NCBI GenBank assembly: GCA_947567075.1
Contig: CANOLZ010000002.1
Span: 1-63,928, forward strand
Direction: 5' to 3'
Source of the DNA: an uncultured bacterium
Lineage (GTDB): Bacteria; Bacillota; Clostridia; Lachnospirales; Lachnospiraceae
Length of the DNA stretch: 63,928 bases
Shown: positions 41,851 through 50,910 of the stretch, one piece after another
Numbering within the stretch: the first letter of the stretch is position 1
Layout: every line of letters begins with the position of its first letter
The notes under the pieces: model-generated
The model's database searches: none
Seen by the model: only the letters and a program-made list of their open reading frames with translations
Told to the model about the DNA's origin: nothing
Position numbers and translations under genes: made by a program

Positions 41851-42756
41851 TTATTCTGGTGTAAAAATTTCTATAGCCTTATTTATATTCCGTATCTCCA
41901 CTTTGGAATGTTCTCCCCCATATTCTCCATCCAATGTCCAAGCTACTTGCATTTGGGATTCTATTGTAAGCTCCTTCGCCTTAAAAGTATACATATATTT
42001 TGTATCCATTTCCTCAATCATGAGAGCAGCCACAATGCTATTTAATTCTATAGGATTTTTAGGCTTCTTAATCATGGTTACCTCAAATAGACCATCATCC
42101 AATGTAACATTTTTTCCTGTAATGCTTTTAAAACCTCCTACGGATAGAGAATTGGTTACCATTCCAAAAATAAACTCATCTTCAATAACCTCTCCCTCAC
42201 ATGTTATCCTCATAAAAAAACATTTAAGAGAAGAGAGTCTTTTTACCCCTTCCAATAAATAAGCAATATGGCCTAGTACATTTTTTGCTGACTGCTTTGT
42301 TTCATAAGATACATCTGTAAAAATTCCAAAAGCGGCTATGTATACAAATGTATCATCATTAAAAGAACCAATATCGAAAGATTTCTTATTACCCCTTACA
42401 ATTAGTTCTGCTGCCTTTATCATGTTCTTTGGTATCTTCAAACTATTTCCAAAATCGTTGGTGCTGCCTGCTGGTATATAGCCAATTGGAACTTTCTCTC
42501 CTTGCTGCATCATTCCTGTCACGACTTCATCCAGGGTACCATCTCCCCCACTGCACACAATCACTTTACATTCTTTTTTTCTATCTCTAGCCGTCCGTAT
42601 TCCATCTCCATTTTCCTGGGTGGGATGTACAACAACCTCATACCCTGCTTTTACAAACATATCAATAATATCTGATAAATATCCTTTTATTTGAGCTTTT
42701 CCAGCATAAGGATTATAAATAAAAAGCATCATATTATTTTCCATACGAATATTCAT
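41851..42756 (-). CDS. Diacylglycerol/lipid kinase family protein (DagK/YegS-like)
   Basis: The 301-residue protein reads LFIYNPYAGKAQIKGYL, CSGGDGTLDEVVTGM (the nucleotide-binding GGDGT loop), IPAGSTNDFGNSLKI and a C-terminal WTLDGEYGG. These mark the DAGK catalytic family, which phosphorylates lipids such as diacylglycerol released by cell-envelope synthesis. The start is uncertain: ATG 42756 is very close to its Shine-Dalgarno, and ATG 42744 is an option. Confidence 0.85.
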   Translation of the reverse strand: MNIRMENNMMLFIYNPYAGKAQIKGYLSDIIDMFVKAGYEVVVHPTQENGDGIRTARDRKKECKVIVCSGGDGTLDEVVTGMMQQGEKVPIGYIPAGSTNDFGNSLKIPKNMIKAAELIVRGNKKSFDIGSFNDDTFVYIAAFGIFTDVSYETKQSAKNVLGHIAYLLEGVKRLSSLKCFFMRITCEGEVIEDEFIFGMVTNSLSVGGFKSITGKNVTLDDGLFEVTMIKKPKNPIELNSIVAALMIEEMDTKYMYTFKAKELTIESQMQVAWTLDGEYGGEHSKVEIRNINKAIEIFTPE

Positions 42757-42804
42757 ACTCCCTTCTTAGCTCTCTCTACTCTTCATAAGATAAAAAGGAA
42801 TAAA

Positions 42805-42845
42805 AAACACAGTATCCTTGTATTTTTTATCCCCTTCTCACAGTT
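42805..42845 (-). terminator. Possible AT-rich terminator after the Crh-like gene
   Basis: GGATAAAAAATAC and GTGTTTTTTATTCC pair imperfectly on the minus strand and end in a T run, 30 bp after the HPr-like stop. Weak because it is AT-rich. Confidence 0.35.
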
Positions 42846-42874
42846 TTATGTCTATAAAAAATTTATCCGTCTCT

Positions 42875-43135
42875 TTATTCATTTTGTGAGCTTAAGTATT
42901 TCTCAATGTCTTCCATTGCCGCCTGTTCATCAATGCCTTCAATAATAGCCGTTACCTTATCACCTGAACAAAGCCCTAAGGTCATCATACCCATAATACT
43001 TTTTGCATTCACTTTCTTGTCCGCACATTGCAAGTAAATCGTACTGTCATACTGGCTGGCTACCTGCACTAACAACGCTACTGGCCTGGCCTCTAGTCCA
43101 TTTTCCAATTTGATTGTAATCGATTTTTCCATCAT
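42875..43135 (-). CDS. Crh-like HPr protein: Glu at position 15, Ser46 kept
   Basis: At 86 residues it has HPr length and fold. The histidine that accepts phosphate from enzyme I in HPr (GLHARP) is Glu15 here (NGLEARPVALLVQ), so it should not take part in sugar transport. Ser46 and its context (NAKSIMGMMTLGL) are intact, so HPr kinase could phosphorylate it. Bacillus Crh has Gln15 and serves only in catabolite repression through CcpA. HprK is encoded in the same gene run. The start overlaps the whiA stop by 4 bp. Confidence 0.85.
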   Translation of the reverse strand: MMEKSITIKLENGLEARPVALLVQVASQYDSTIYLQCADKKVNAKSIMGMMTLGLCSGDKVTAIIEGIDEQAAMEDIEKYLSSQNE

Positions 43136-44088
43136 TCTAAACTCCTCCTTTGCTCTCTCATCCTCTCCGCAAAATCACTTATTTTTCTTAGCCGATGATT
43201 TATCCCGGACTTTCCTACTATAGGAGTCATAAGCTCCCCTAATTCTTTTAAAGTCGCTTCTGGGTTTTCCAGCCTTAACTGGGCCGTTTCCTGCAAATTA
43301 GCTGGCAATTTTTCAAGGCCTGCTGTCTCTTGAATATAACGGATGTCCTCTATTTGCTTCACGGCAGCGGATACGGTTTTATTAATATTAGCAGTCTCAC
43401 AATTCACCCTCCGATTTACAGAATTGCGCATTTCTTTCACAATGCGTAAATTCTCCAACTCCATGAGTGAAATAGGAGCCTCCATAATATTCAAGGTATC
43501 TACAATCCTGGTCCCCTCTTTTACATAAACTACAAAATGTTTTTTCCTTTCTATTACTTTTGCGTCCACAGCAAAATGATTCATAATATCTCTAAGTTGC
43601 ACTGCCTTTTCTTTAGATGGGCATACTATTTCCAAGTGATAAAACTTCTCTGGATCGCTGATAGAGCCTGCTGCAAGAAATGCTCCCCGGATGAATGCCC
43701 TTTTGCAACATATCCCTGGAATAATAAGACTATTTACCAGCCCTGTTTTCAAAGTCATTCTTCCTTGCTCATCTACGACTTTTAACGCTTGTAATATGCG
43801 AAGCTGCTCATTATCATTCTCTATCTGTAAAATATAGGAATGTACTTTCTTATTCCCCTGGGTACTTCTTATAACGATATCTATATTAAATGCTTTTCTT
43901 AATAATGTAAAGCATTTTCTTGCAACTATCACATTTTCTGTATAAATTTTAAAATCATACTTATTATCTCCAGCTTTTTTGAGTCTGCCACAAAAGCCTA
44001 TAATTGCCCCAAGCTCAGCAATCTGGCAATGTCTTGCCTGGCCAATCTGTTTGTAAAGCTCCTCCTTTACCTTGCTGGAAAAAGACAT
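43132..44088 (-). CDS. whiA: WhiA, DNA-binding regulator
   Basis: About 318 residues from ATG 44088, 8 bp after AAAGGG; an ATG at 44109 directly after the rapZ stop has a weaker site. The N-terminal part (SFSSKVKEELYKQI, then LGAIIGFCGRLKKA) is the homing-endonuclease-like domain; the C-terminal part (ATLKELGELMTPIVGKSGIN, then HRLRKISDFAE) is the helix-turn-helix. WhiA controls cell division and sporulation genes in Gram-positive bacteria. It usually sits with rapZ and yvcK; yvcK is absent here. Confidence 0.93.
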   Translation of the reverse strand: MSFSSKVKEELYKQIGQARHCQIAELGAIIGFCGRLKKAGDNKYDFKIYTENVIVARKCFTLLRKAFNIDIVIRSTQGNKKVHSYILQIENDNEQLRILQALKVVDEQGRMTLKTGLVNSLIIPGICCKRAFIRGAFLAAGSISDPEKFYHLEIVCPSKEKAVQLRDIMNHFAVDAKVIERKKHFVVYVKEGTRIVDTLNIMEAPISLMELENLRIVKEMRNSVNRRVNCETANINKTVSAAVKQIEDIRYIQETAGLEKLPANLQETAQLRLENPEATLKELGELMTPIVGKSGINHRLRKISDFAERMREQRRSLE

Positions 44089-44109
44089 TTTTATACCCTT
44101 TCCTTTCAT

Positions 44110-44988
44110 CTACCATTTCTTTCTTAGATTGTCCTTTTCAATATCTTTATGCTCCAAACGTAATCCATATGAGCCTTTTCCTTTTAATCTACTATATATT
44201 TTATTAGCTAATGTAACACTTCTATGTTTTCCTCCTGTACATCCAATGCTGACAACCAGCTGATTTTTTCCCTCTAAAATATAATGAGGAATTAAAAACT
44301 GCAGCATGTCTTCTAGCTTGTCCAAAAACTCTCCTGCCTCTTTAAATCCCATGACATACTCTTGTACTTCTTTATCATTTCCTGTCTTTTGTTTCAAATC
44401 ATCGAAATAATAGGGATTGGGCAGAAAGCGTACATCAAATACCAAGTCTGATTCCATGGGCACACCATATTTAAAGCCAAAGGAATCAATAGTAATAAAT
44501 AAATTATTAAACTTTTTATTATTCACAAAAATGGAATCTAGTTCTGCCTTTAATTCCCTCGTGAACAGCTGGCTTGTATCAATAATATAATTTGCCGATT
44601 TTTTCAAAAAAGCCAGCCTGCTTCTTTCTTGTAATATAGCTTGCTCTACATTTCCATCTGTAACTAGAGGATGGTTTCTCCTTGTTTCCTTAAATCTCTT
44701 TATTAAAACATCTTTGTTTGTATCTAAAAATAAAATTTCATAAGGGCATCCTTGTTCTCTCATTTCCTCTAATGCCTTTTCCAATTCATTGAAACCGTTT
44801 CCGCTGCGAACGTCAATTCCAATAGCAACCTTAGATAATTCACTATTTGGCATCATGATCAGTTCTACAAACTTGTCCATGAGAAGCACTGGGAGATTAT
44901 CTACACAAAAGTATCCTGCATCTTCCATGACCTTTAGCGCTGTGCTCTTACCTGCTCCAGACATCCCTGTCACAATTACAAATCTCAT
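44110..44988 (-). CDS. rapZ: RapZ/YvcJ-type nucleotide-binding protein
   Basis: The 292-residue protein starts MRFVIVTGMSGAGKSTALKV (Walker A) and has FCVDNLPVLLMDKF, FLPNPYYFDDLKQKTGNDKE and IGCTGGKHRSVTLANKI. In Escherichia coli RapZ guides RNase E to a small RNA that controls amino-sugar synthesis; in Bacillus, YvcJ affects competence. The gene is 22 bp upstream of whiA, in the usual order. Confidence 0.94.
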   Translation of the reverse strand: MRFVIVTGMSGAGKSTALKVMEDAGYFCVDNLPVLLMDKFVELIMMPNSELSKVAIGIDVRSGNGFNELEKALEEMREQGCPYEILFLDTNKDVLIKRFKETRRNHPLVTDGNVEQAILQERSRLAFLKKSANYIIDTSQLFTRELKAELDSIFVNNKKFNNLFITIDSFGFKYGVPMESDLVFDVRFLPNPYYFDDLKQKTGNDKEVQEYVMGFKEAGEFLDKLEDMLQFLIPHYILEGKNQLVVSIGCTGGKHRSVTLANKIYSRLKGKGSYGLRLEHKDIEKDNLRKKW

Positions 44989-45035
44989 ATTTACTAAACT
45001 CCTTTTAAGGCCTGTGTATATTCCCTTATAACACT

Positions 45036-45060
45036 AAAAAACCGGCACATTTTTGCCGGT
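45036..45060 (-). terminator. Terminator after murB
   Basis: ACCGGC/GCCGGT with an 8-nt loop, followed by T6 on the minus strand, four bases after the murB stop. It may separate murB from rapZ-whiA, although some read-through is likely. Confidence 0.75.
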
Positions 45061-45063
45061 CTT

Positions 45064-45984
45064 TCATTCAAATTCTCCTATCATACAAACTTCCGGCTCC
45101 AGCATAACACCAAATTTTTCTCTCACCCTGTCTTGTATCTTTCCTATTAAGTCTTTGACGTCTTTTGCCGAAGCGTCTCCAACATTGATAATAAAACCGC
45201 AATGTTTTTCCGACACCATGGCGCCTCCTACACGAAAACCCCGAAGTCCCGCATCCATAATTAACTTTCCGGCATAGTATCCCTCTGGCCTTTTAAAGAC
45301 ACTGCCAGCACTTGGAAACTCTAAAGGCTGACTTTTAGCCCTCTTCTCCTTTAACTCATTCATACGAGCTTTCATTATACTTTTTTCGCCCTTTTCCAAC
45401 TCTAATGTAACTTCCATAGCTATCAAAGGACGCTTTTTAAATATACTCATACGATATCCAAACTCCAGATCTTCTTCTGTGAGAAAAATAACCTCCCCTT
45501 TTTCTGTCACTGCCTCTACTTTTTTTACAATATCTTTCATTTCCCTTCCATAGGCCCCTGCATTCATGACAGCAGCTCCTCCAATGGTTCCTGGAATACC
45601 AGCTGCAAATTCCATCCCTGTCAATTCGTTTTCCAATGCAAAATTCGCTATCTGTGACAGCAGCGCTCCTGCTCCTGCTATAATTTTCTTTCCTTCTATT
45701 CTTAAATGATTTTCATTGTCAAAAACCTGAATGACGGCACCCCTGTATCCTAAATCCCCAACTAAAAGATTGCTTCCATTTCCAATAATACAATATTCCA
45801 TATTCATGGAATTGCAATATTTTATTAGCTTTGCCATCTCCTCCATTCCCTTTGGTTTCAAATAAAAATCTGCTTCTCCGCCAATTCGGAATGTGGTATG
45901 CCTTTTCATTGGTTCCTTTAACAATATGTTCTCTTTTTGTATCAAGTCGCAAACCTCATTATAAAAAACTTGATTCATTTTCAC
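45064..45984 (-). CDS. murB: UDP-N-acetylenolpyruvoylglucosamine reductase MurB
   Basis: The 306-residue protein has TTFRIGGEADFYLKP, CIIGNGSNLLVGDLGYRG and GIPGTIGGAAVMNAGAYGRE for FAD binding, and SAGSVFKRPEGYYAGKLIMD with the catalytic serine. GGAMVSEKHCGFIINVGDAS and a late EPEV complete the type IIb enzyme. It makes UDP-MurNAc for peptidoglycan in the cytosol using NADPH. It follows the glucokinase gene by 29 bp. Confidence 0.96.
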   Translation of the reverse strand: MKMNQVFYNEVCDLIQKENILLKEPMKRHTTFRIGGEADFYLKPKGMEEMAKLIKYCNSMNMEYCIIGNGSNLLVGDLGYRGAVIQVFDNENHLRIEGKKIIAGAGALLSQIANFALENELTGMEFAAGIPGTIGGAAVMNAGAYGREMKDIVKKVEAVTEKGEVIFLTEEDLEFGYRMSIFKKRPLIAMEVTLELEKGEKSIMKARMNELKEKRAKSQPLEFPSAGSVFKRPEGYYAGKLIMDAGLRGFRVGGAMVSEKHCGFIINVGDASAKDVKDLIGKIQDRVREKFGVMLEPEVCMIGEFE

Positions 45985-46013
45985 TGCTCCTCAGATAGTA
46001 TTTGTATTATATA

Positions 46014-46949
46014 TTATTCTAATACCAATTTGGCAGAACCATAAATACCCGCATCATTTTCCAGCTTTGCCAAGGCAAACTCAGCGTTTCTACATGTATC
46101 AAATGCATATTTTTTATAATATTTAGAAACATACTCTATCAAAATATTTCCTGCTTTGGAAACTCCTCCTCCTAAAACAAAAATTTCAGGATCACAGACA
46201 GATGCAATCTGGGCTAAAGCTTTGCCTAAATATTCTCCAAACTTCTCTACAACCATGATAGCAAGGGTATCCTTTTGTTTTACTCCATCAAATACTGTTT
46301 TTGCACTTATTTTTCTTCCTGCCAGGACAGAATTTTCCTTTGACTGTTCAAGCATTTCCTTGGCTAGCCTTACAATTCCTGTTGCAGAAGCATATTGTTC
46401 TAAACATCCTTTGTTTCCACAGTTACAGGGGATTTTTTCTTCGTCCTTTACATGCATGTGTCCGATTTCTCCTCCAGCCCCCCTGCTCCCAGACACAATC
46501 TTTCCATCAATAATAATTCCTCCCCCTACTCCTGTTCCCAATGTGGCCAGAACAATATTGCGATGTCCCTTAGCGCCTCCCTGCCACATTTCTCCTAAAG
46601 CTGCCACATTGGCATCGTTTGCTGTTTTCACTGGCAATCCTAATGAAGTCCCCAATTCCTTATTGACGTTTATTTTTCCCCAGCCTAAATTAACGGCTGT
46701 ATAAACTGTTCCATCTTGTCCCACTGGTCCAGGAACTCCTACTCCTACCCCTACACAGTCCCCCATTAGTAACTCTCTCTCTTCTATTTTTCTCTCTACT
46801 GATTTTCTAATGTCAGACAATATATGACATCCCTGATCTATGGTTCTTGTGGGAATCTCCCATTTATCTATTATATTTCCATTATTGTTAAATAATCCCA
46901 GCTTTATCGAGGTTCCCCCTACATCCACTCCAAAACAAAACTGTCCCAT
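46014..46949 (-). CDS. glcK: ROK-family glucokinase
   Basis: The 311-residue protein reads FGVDVGGTSIKLGLFNNNGN (phosphate 1), VLATLGTGVGGGIIIDGKIV, and the zinc motif CNCGNKGCLEQYASATG preceded by GAGGEIGHMHV. These identify ROK sugar kinases, and glucokinase is the usual assignment next to hprK. It phosphorylates glucose with ATP. It begins 1 bp after the hprK stop. Confidence 0.9.
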   Translation of the reverse strand: MGQFCFGVDVGGTSIKLGLFNNNGNIIDKWEIPTRTIDQGCHILSDIRKSVERKIEERELLMGDCVGVGVGVPGPVGQDGTVYTAVNLGWGKINVNKELGTSLGLPVKTANDANVAALGEMWQGGAKGHRNIVLATLGTGVGGGIIIDGKIVSGSRGAGGEIGHMHVKDEEKIPCNCGNKGCLEQYASATGIVRLAKEMLEQSKENSVLAGRKISAKTVFDGVKQKDTLAIMVVEKFGEYLGKALAQIASVCDPEIFVLGGGVSKAGNILIEYVSKYYKKYAFDTCRNAEFALAKLENDAGIYGSAKLVLE

Positions 46950-46950
46950 T

Positions 46951-47883
46951 CTATTCCTCTCTTTTCTGTGTCAAAGAATTCTGAACTCGATTATACAATT
47001 CTTTTGCTGCATTATACCCCATCTTCTTCTGACGATGATTTACCGCTGCAGATTCACAAATAACTGCTAAATTTCTTCCTGGACGGATTGGTATTGTATG
47101 GCATACTATTTTATTCCCTAAATATTCTGTATACTCTTCTTCCAGTCCCAACCTGTCATAATCTTTGTCCTTGTTCCAATCTTCCAGCCGAATAACTAAG
47201 TCAATGTTCTGGGTATCTTTTACGCTGGAAGCCCCAAACAAAGTTTTGACATCTACTATGCCAATTCCTCTTAATTCGATGAAATGTTTCGTAATACCTG
47301 GGGCAGAGCCAACCAAAGTGTCATCACTCACCTTTCTAATTTCCACAACATCGTCTGTCACTAAACGATGTCCCCTCCTTATAAGTTCCAAGGCCGCTTC
47401 ACTTTTTCCTATTCCACTTTCACCAATAATTAGAACTCCTTCTCCAAAGCAGTCTACTAAAACTCCATGAATGGAAATACATGGCGCCAGCTTAACATTC
47501 AGCCAGCGTATAATCTCTGCCATGAACGATGATGTAGATTTCGCTGTTGTAAAAATTGGCACACAGTTTTGTTCACTGTATTTTATAAATAATGGATCTG
47601 GTTCTAAATCTCTGCAGAATACAAAACAAGGTATCTGTTTTTCTATTAGCTGACTATAAATCTCTACTTTTCTCTCTTCACTTAAGGAATTCATATACGT
47701 ATATTCTACAAATCCGATTACCTGCACTCTTGTGACTTCAAAATGTTCCACAAATCCTGCCAGCTGTAATGCTGGTCTATTTATATCTGGCTGTGTAATT
47801 TTAATATTTTCTATATTGATGTCTGGAGTTAAATTTTTTAATTTTAGTTTATCCACTACATCTGTAAGCGCAACTGCACCCAT
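46951..47883 (-). CDS. hprK: HPr kinase/phosphorylase
   Basis: The 310-residue protein has ISIHGVLVDCFGEGVLIIGE, the P-loop GESGIGKSEAALELIRRGH, VTDDVVEIR, and the HprK signature HFIELRGIGIVDVKTLFG. It adds phosphate to Ser46 of HPr and Crh when fructose-1,6-bisphosphate is high and removes it when phosphate is high. The Crh-like gene 42875-43135 lies about 4 kb further along the same strand. Confidence 0.96.
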   Translation of the reverse strand: MGAVALTDVVDKLKLKNLTPDINIENIKITQPDINRPALQLAGFVEHFEVTRVQVIGFVEYTYMNSLSEERKVEIYSQLIEKQIPCFVFCRDLEPDPLFIKYSEQNCVPIFTTAKSTSSFMAEIIRWLNVKLAPCISIHGVLVDCFGEGVLIIGESGIGKSEAALELIRRGHRLVTDDVVEIRKVSDDTLVGSAPGITKHFIELRGIGIVDVKTLFGASSVKDTQNIDLVIRLEDWNKDKDYDRLGLEEEYTEYLGNKIVCHTIPIRPGRNLAVICESAAVNHRQKKMGYNAAKELYNRVQNSLTQKREE

Positions 47884-47926
47884 ATGCCATTCCTCCCTTA
47901 TTTTTTTATTTTACCATACTATAGGA

Positions 47927-49807
47927 CTAATCTTCAACTGGCTGCCCTGAATTTTTGTGAAAGAAGTCGTATACGCTTTTTGCTGCCCTCTCATTCATAC
48001 CTGCTGCCCTTTGGAGTTCTTCTACAGAGGCAGCCTTTATTTCATCAAAAGACTGAAACTCCTTCATCAAGGCTCTTCTTCTAACAGGACCGATTCCTGG
48101 AATGTCATCTAACACTGAGCGTACCTGCCCCTTACTTCTTAACATTCTATGATATTCCACTGCAAATCTGTGGGCTTCATCCTGAATTCTTGTAATCAGC
48201 TTAAATCCTTCACTCCCCTTGTCCATGAAAAATTCTTCCTTTTCGTAATACAAGCCCCTTGTTCTGTGATGTTCATCCTTTACCATGCCGCACACAGGGA
48301 TGTGGATTCCCAGTTCTCCTAATACATCTATGGCAACCTTCACTTGTCCCTTTCCTCCATCCATCATAATCAAATCTGGAAATTTTGTAAAGCTTCCCAA
48401 TTGTTTATCCATGCTTTTTTCTTCCATCTCCCTCTTCTCCTTTATTCCATGGACAAAACGTCGGTTCAACACTTCCTTCATACTGGCATAATCATTGGGT
48501 CCTTCCACAGAACGTATTTTAAATTTTCTGTAATCATTTCTTTTAGGCCTTCCCCTTTCATAAACAATCATAGAACCTACAGACTCAAATCCATTAATAT
48601 TGGAAATATCATATGCCTCAATTCTGTTTAAACTAGTTAAGCCAAGTAACCTCTCTATTTCCTTTAAAGCTCCTGTCGTCCTGCTTTCCTCCCTCTTTAA
48701 CCGTTCCTTATCCTGGCTTAAAATCATTGCCGCATTTCTAATGGCCAGCTCCACCAATTTTTCTTTCTTTCCCTTTTTAGGTACCCTTATATAAACTCTG
48801 CTTCCTCTCTTATCCGTTAACCATTGCTCAATGAGCTCCCCACCCTCAATTTCTTCCTGGAGCATGAGCTCTTTCGGAATAAAAGGCGTTCCCCCATAAA
48901 ATTGTTCAATGAAGTTTTGTATAATTATTTTTCTTTCTACTCCTTCTGTATGGGCCATATAAAAATGCTCTCTCCCTATAAGTCTTCCTCCTCTTACAAA
49001 GAAAACTTGGATAACACAATCCTCTTCTTCTACAGCCATACCAATAATATCTTTGTCCTCTCCATCACTTTCTGTAATTTTCTGTTTTTGAGCGATTGAT
49101 CTAACACTATTTAACAAATCTCTATATTCTATGGCTTCCTCAAACTTTAAATCTTCGGAAGCCTTTTCCATCTTCTCCTCTAGTTGCCCTATGAGCCCTT
49201 TGTAATTCCCATTGAGAAATTCCAAAACCATATCCACACATTGACTGTATTCCTCTTTTGACTGGTAGCCTTGGCATGGAGCCTTGCACTGGTGTATATG
49301 ATAATTTAAACAAGGCCGTTCCTTTCCAATGTCTCTTGGAAGATTTCTATTACATGTGCGTATCTTATACAGCTTTCTCATTAATACAATTGTATCTTTT
49401 ACAGCAGCCGCACTTGTATAAGGCCCAAAATATTTTGACTTATCCTTTTTCATCATCCTGCTAAACAGAATTCTGGGATATTCTTCCCCTAAGGTTACTT
49501 TAATATAAGGATAGGTTTTATCATCCTTTAACATTGTATTGTACTTTGGCTTATGTTCCTTAATTAAGTTGTTTTCCAGTACGAGAGCTTCCAGCTCAGA
49601 ATCTGTTACAATGTACTCAAAAGAATGAATTTTTTTAACCATTTGATCAATTTTCGGCCCTCGGTTTATATGGCCTCGAAAATAAGATCGCACTCGGTTT
49701 CTTAAACTGACTGCCTTTCCTACATACAAGATGGTGTCGTTTTCATCGTGCATCAAATATACGCCCGGTTTCTTTGGAAGTTTTTTTAATTCCTCTTCTA
49801 TGTCCAT
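47927..49807 (-). CDS. uvrC: Excinuclease ABC subunit C
   Basis: At 626 residues it has the full UvrC layout: GIY-YIG domain ([20 protein letters not shown]), Cys motif ([16 protein letters not shown]), UvrB-binding helix ([20 protein letters not shown]), RNase H-like domain ([20 protein letters not shown]) and C-terminal helix-hairpin-helix ([19 protein letters not shown]). It cuts DNA on both sides of lesions in nucleotide excision repair. It starts 4 bp before the lipoprotein stop. Confidence 0.96.
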   Translation of the reverse strand: MDIEEELKKLPKKPGVYLMHDENDTILYVGKAVSLRNRVRSYFRGHINRGPKIDQMVKKIHSFEYIVTDSELEALVLENNLIKEHKPKYNTMLKDDKTYPYIKVTLGEEYPRILFSRMMKKDKSKYFGPYTSAAAVKDTIVLMRKLYKIRTCNRNLPRDIGKERPCLNYHIHQCKAPCQGYQSKEEYSQCVDMVLEFLNGNYKGLIGQLEEKMEKASEDLKFEEAIEYRDLLNSVRSIAQKQKITESDGEDKDIIGMAVEEEDCVIQVFFVRGGRLIGREHFYMAHTEGVERKIIIQNFIEQFYGGTPFIPKELMLQEEIEGGELIEQWLTDKRGSRVYIRVPKKGKKEKLVELAIRNAAMILSQDKERLKREESRTTGALKEIERLLGLTSLNRIEAYDISNINGFESVGSMIVYERGRPKRNDYRKFKIRSVEGPNDYASMKEVLNRRFVHGIKEKREMEEKSMDKQLGSFTKFPDLIMMDGGKGQVKVAIDVLGELGIHIPVCGMVKDEHHRTRGLYYEKEEFFMDKGSEGFKLITRIQDEAHRFAVEYHRMLRSKGQVRSVLDDIPGIGPVRRRALMKEFQSFDEIKAASVEELQRAAGMNERAAKSVYDFFHKNSGQPVED

Positions 49808-49811
49808 TTTC

Positions 49812-50807
49812 TCATCTCACAATCTCTTTATAATTTTCTCCTGTTATAATAGTAAAATCGCCTGAATACGGTTCTTCTATTTCCTTTCCATATAAAATGG
49901 CTTCTACTAGCTCTCCTGTTTCTTGTATAAGCCCTAGGCTGTCTTTATACAAAGACATGGTCTGTTTTCCATTTTTTAAAATTTCTTCATTTTCCTTGTC
50001 ACATCCCTGCCCTGTTACAATAGGCCAGGCTCCTCCATAAGAGCTGTCCAGTCCTTGGACCACTCCAAAAGCTAAAGAGTCTGTTGCACAAATCACTGCA
50101 TCTAAATCCATTTCCCCTGCATAATAAGAAGCAATAATATTTTTCATTCGATACTTTGCCTGCTGTCCATCTCCATTTTCAATCCATACTTGTTCCTGTT
50201 CCCTCTGACCAGAACCAATCATCAGGTTTCCCCTCTCTATGTAAGGAGAAAGTATCTCCATAATGCCTTCATAAAATATCTGCCCTTTCTCCTTGTCCAC
50301 ATCACCTACAAATAATTCTATATAATAGGTACCCTCTCCTTCCTCCAATCCCAGCATCTCTATTAAATATTTTCCCTGCTGTCTTCCGACATTTCCATCT
50401 TCAAATCCTATCCTATAATCAATAACTTCATCCCCAAGGGTGGAACTTTCATAAGCAATAACAGGAATACCCTCTCCCTTTGCTTGGAGAAGAGCTGCCC
50501 GAATTCCCACATCATCTTCAGCAAGGACAATAAGAAGACGGCAGCCCCCTCCTATCATATTTTCTATCTGTTCTTTCTGTCTCTCCTTTTTATTCTCAGC
50601 AAACTGTAGTTCTACCTCATATCCCATATCCTGTAGGCATTCTCTTATTCTTTCTCCTGCCTCTTTCTGTCTTGGGATCCCCTCATCGGGCAAAGATACT
50701 CCAATGACAACCTTTTCTGACGTCTCTTCCTTCTCTACCTTTTTTTCATTATTACATCCCGACAATACACATAGCAACAGAACAATCCACCCAATTTTTC
50801 TACCCAT
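49812..50807 (-). CDS. Sugar-binding lipoprotein, type I periplasmic-binding fold, no transporter nearby
   Basis: The 331-residue protein has a lipoprotein signal ([15 protein letters not shown]) with the lipobox Cys at 18. [33 protein letters not shown] and [20 protein letters not shown], then [18 protein letters not shown], are typical of the ribose/xylose-binding group. It probably faces the outside of the membrane. Neither permease nor ATPase genes are adjacent, so it may feed a distant system or a sensor. It is downstream of the ftsH terminator; I found no clear promoter. Confidence 0.78.
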   Translation of the reverse strand: MGRKIGWIVLLLCVLSGCNNEKKVEKEETSEKVVIGVSLPDEGIPRQKEAGERIRECLQDMGYEVELQFAENKKERQKEQIENMIGGGCRLLIVLAEDDVGIRAALLQAKGEGIPVIAYESSTLGDEVIDYRIGFEDGNVGRQQGKYLIEMLGLEEGEGTYYIELFVGDVDKEKGQIFYEGIMEILSPYIERGNLMIGSGQREQEQVWIENGDGQQAKYRMKNIIASYYAGEMDLDAVICATDSLAFGVVQGLDSSYGGAWPIVTGQGCDKENEEILKNGKQTMSLYKDSLGLIQETGELVEAILYGKEIEEPYSGDFTIITGENYKEIVR

Positions 50808-50851
50808 TCCTTTGTCCCCTCATGACCTTCCTATTTTGTCATATTGGCTAC

Positions 50852-50900
50852 GGAAAAAAAGAAGTTTCTGGCAAAGAATGATCTTTGCTAAAACTTCTTT
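50852..50900 (-). terminator. Terminator after ftsH
   Basis: GAAGTTT..GCAAAG / CTTTGC..AAACTTC around a 6-nt loop with a T7 run on the minus strand, 11 bp after the ftsH stop. Confidence 0.75.
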
Positions 50901-50910
50901 CCCCCACTTC

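Noticed and set aside
46156-46704. 182-codon plus-strand open frame opposite glucokinase
   Set aside because: It is the shadow of a well-conserved ROK kinase; the frame has no motif and no ribosome site.
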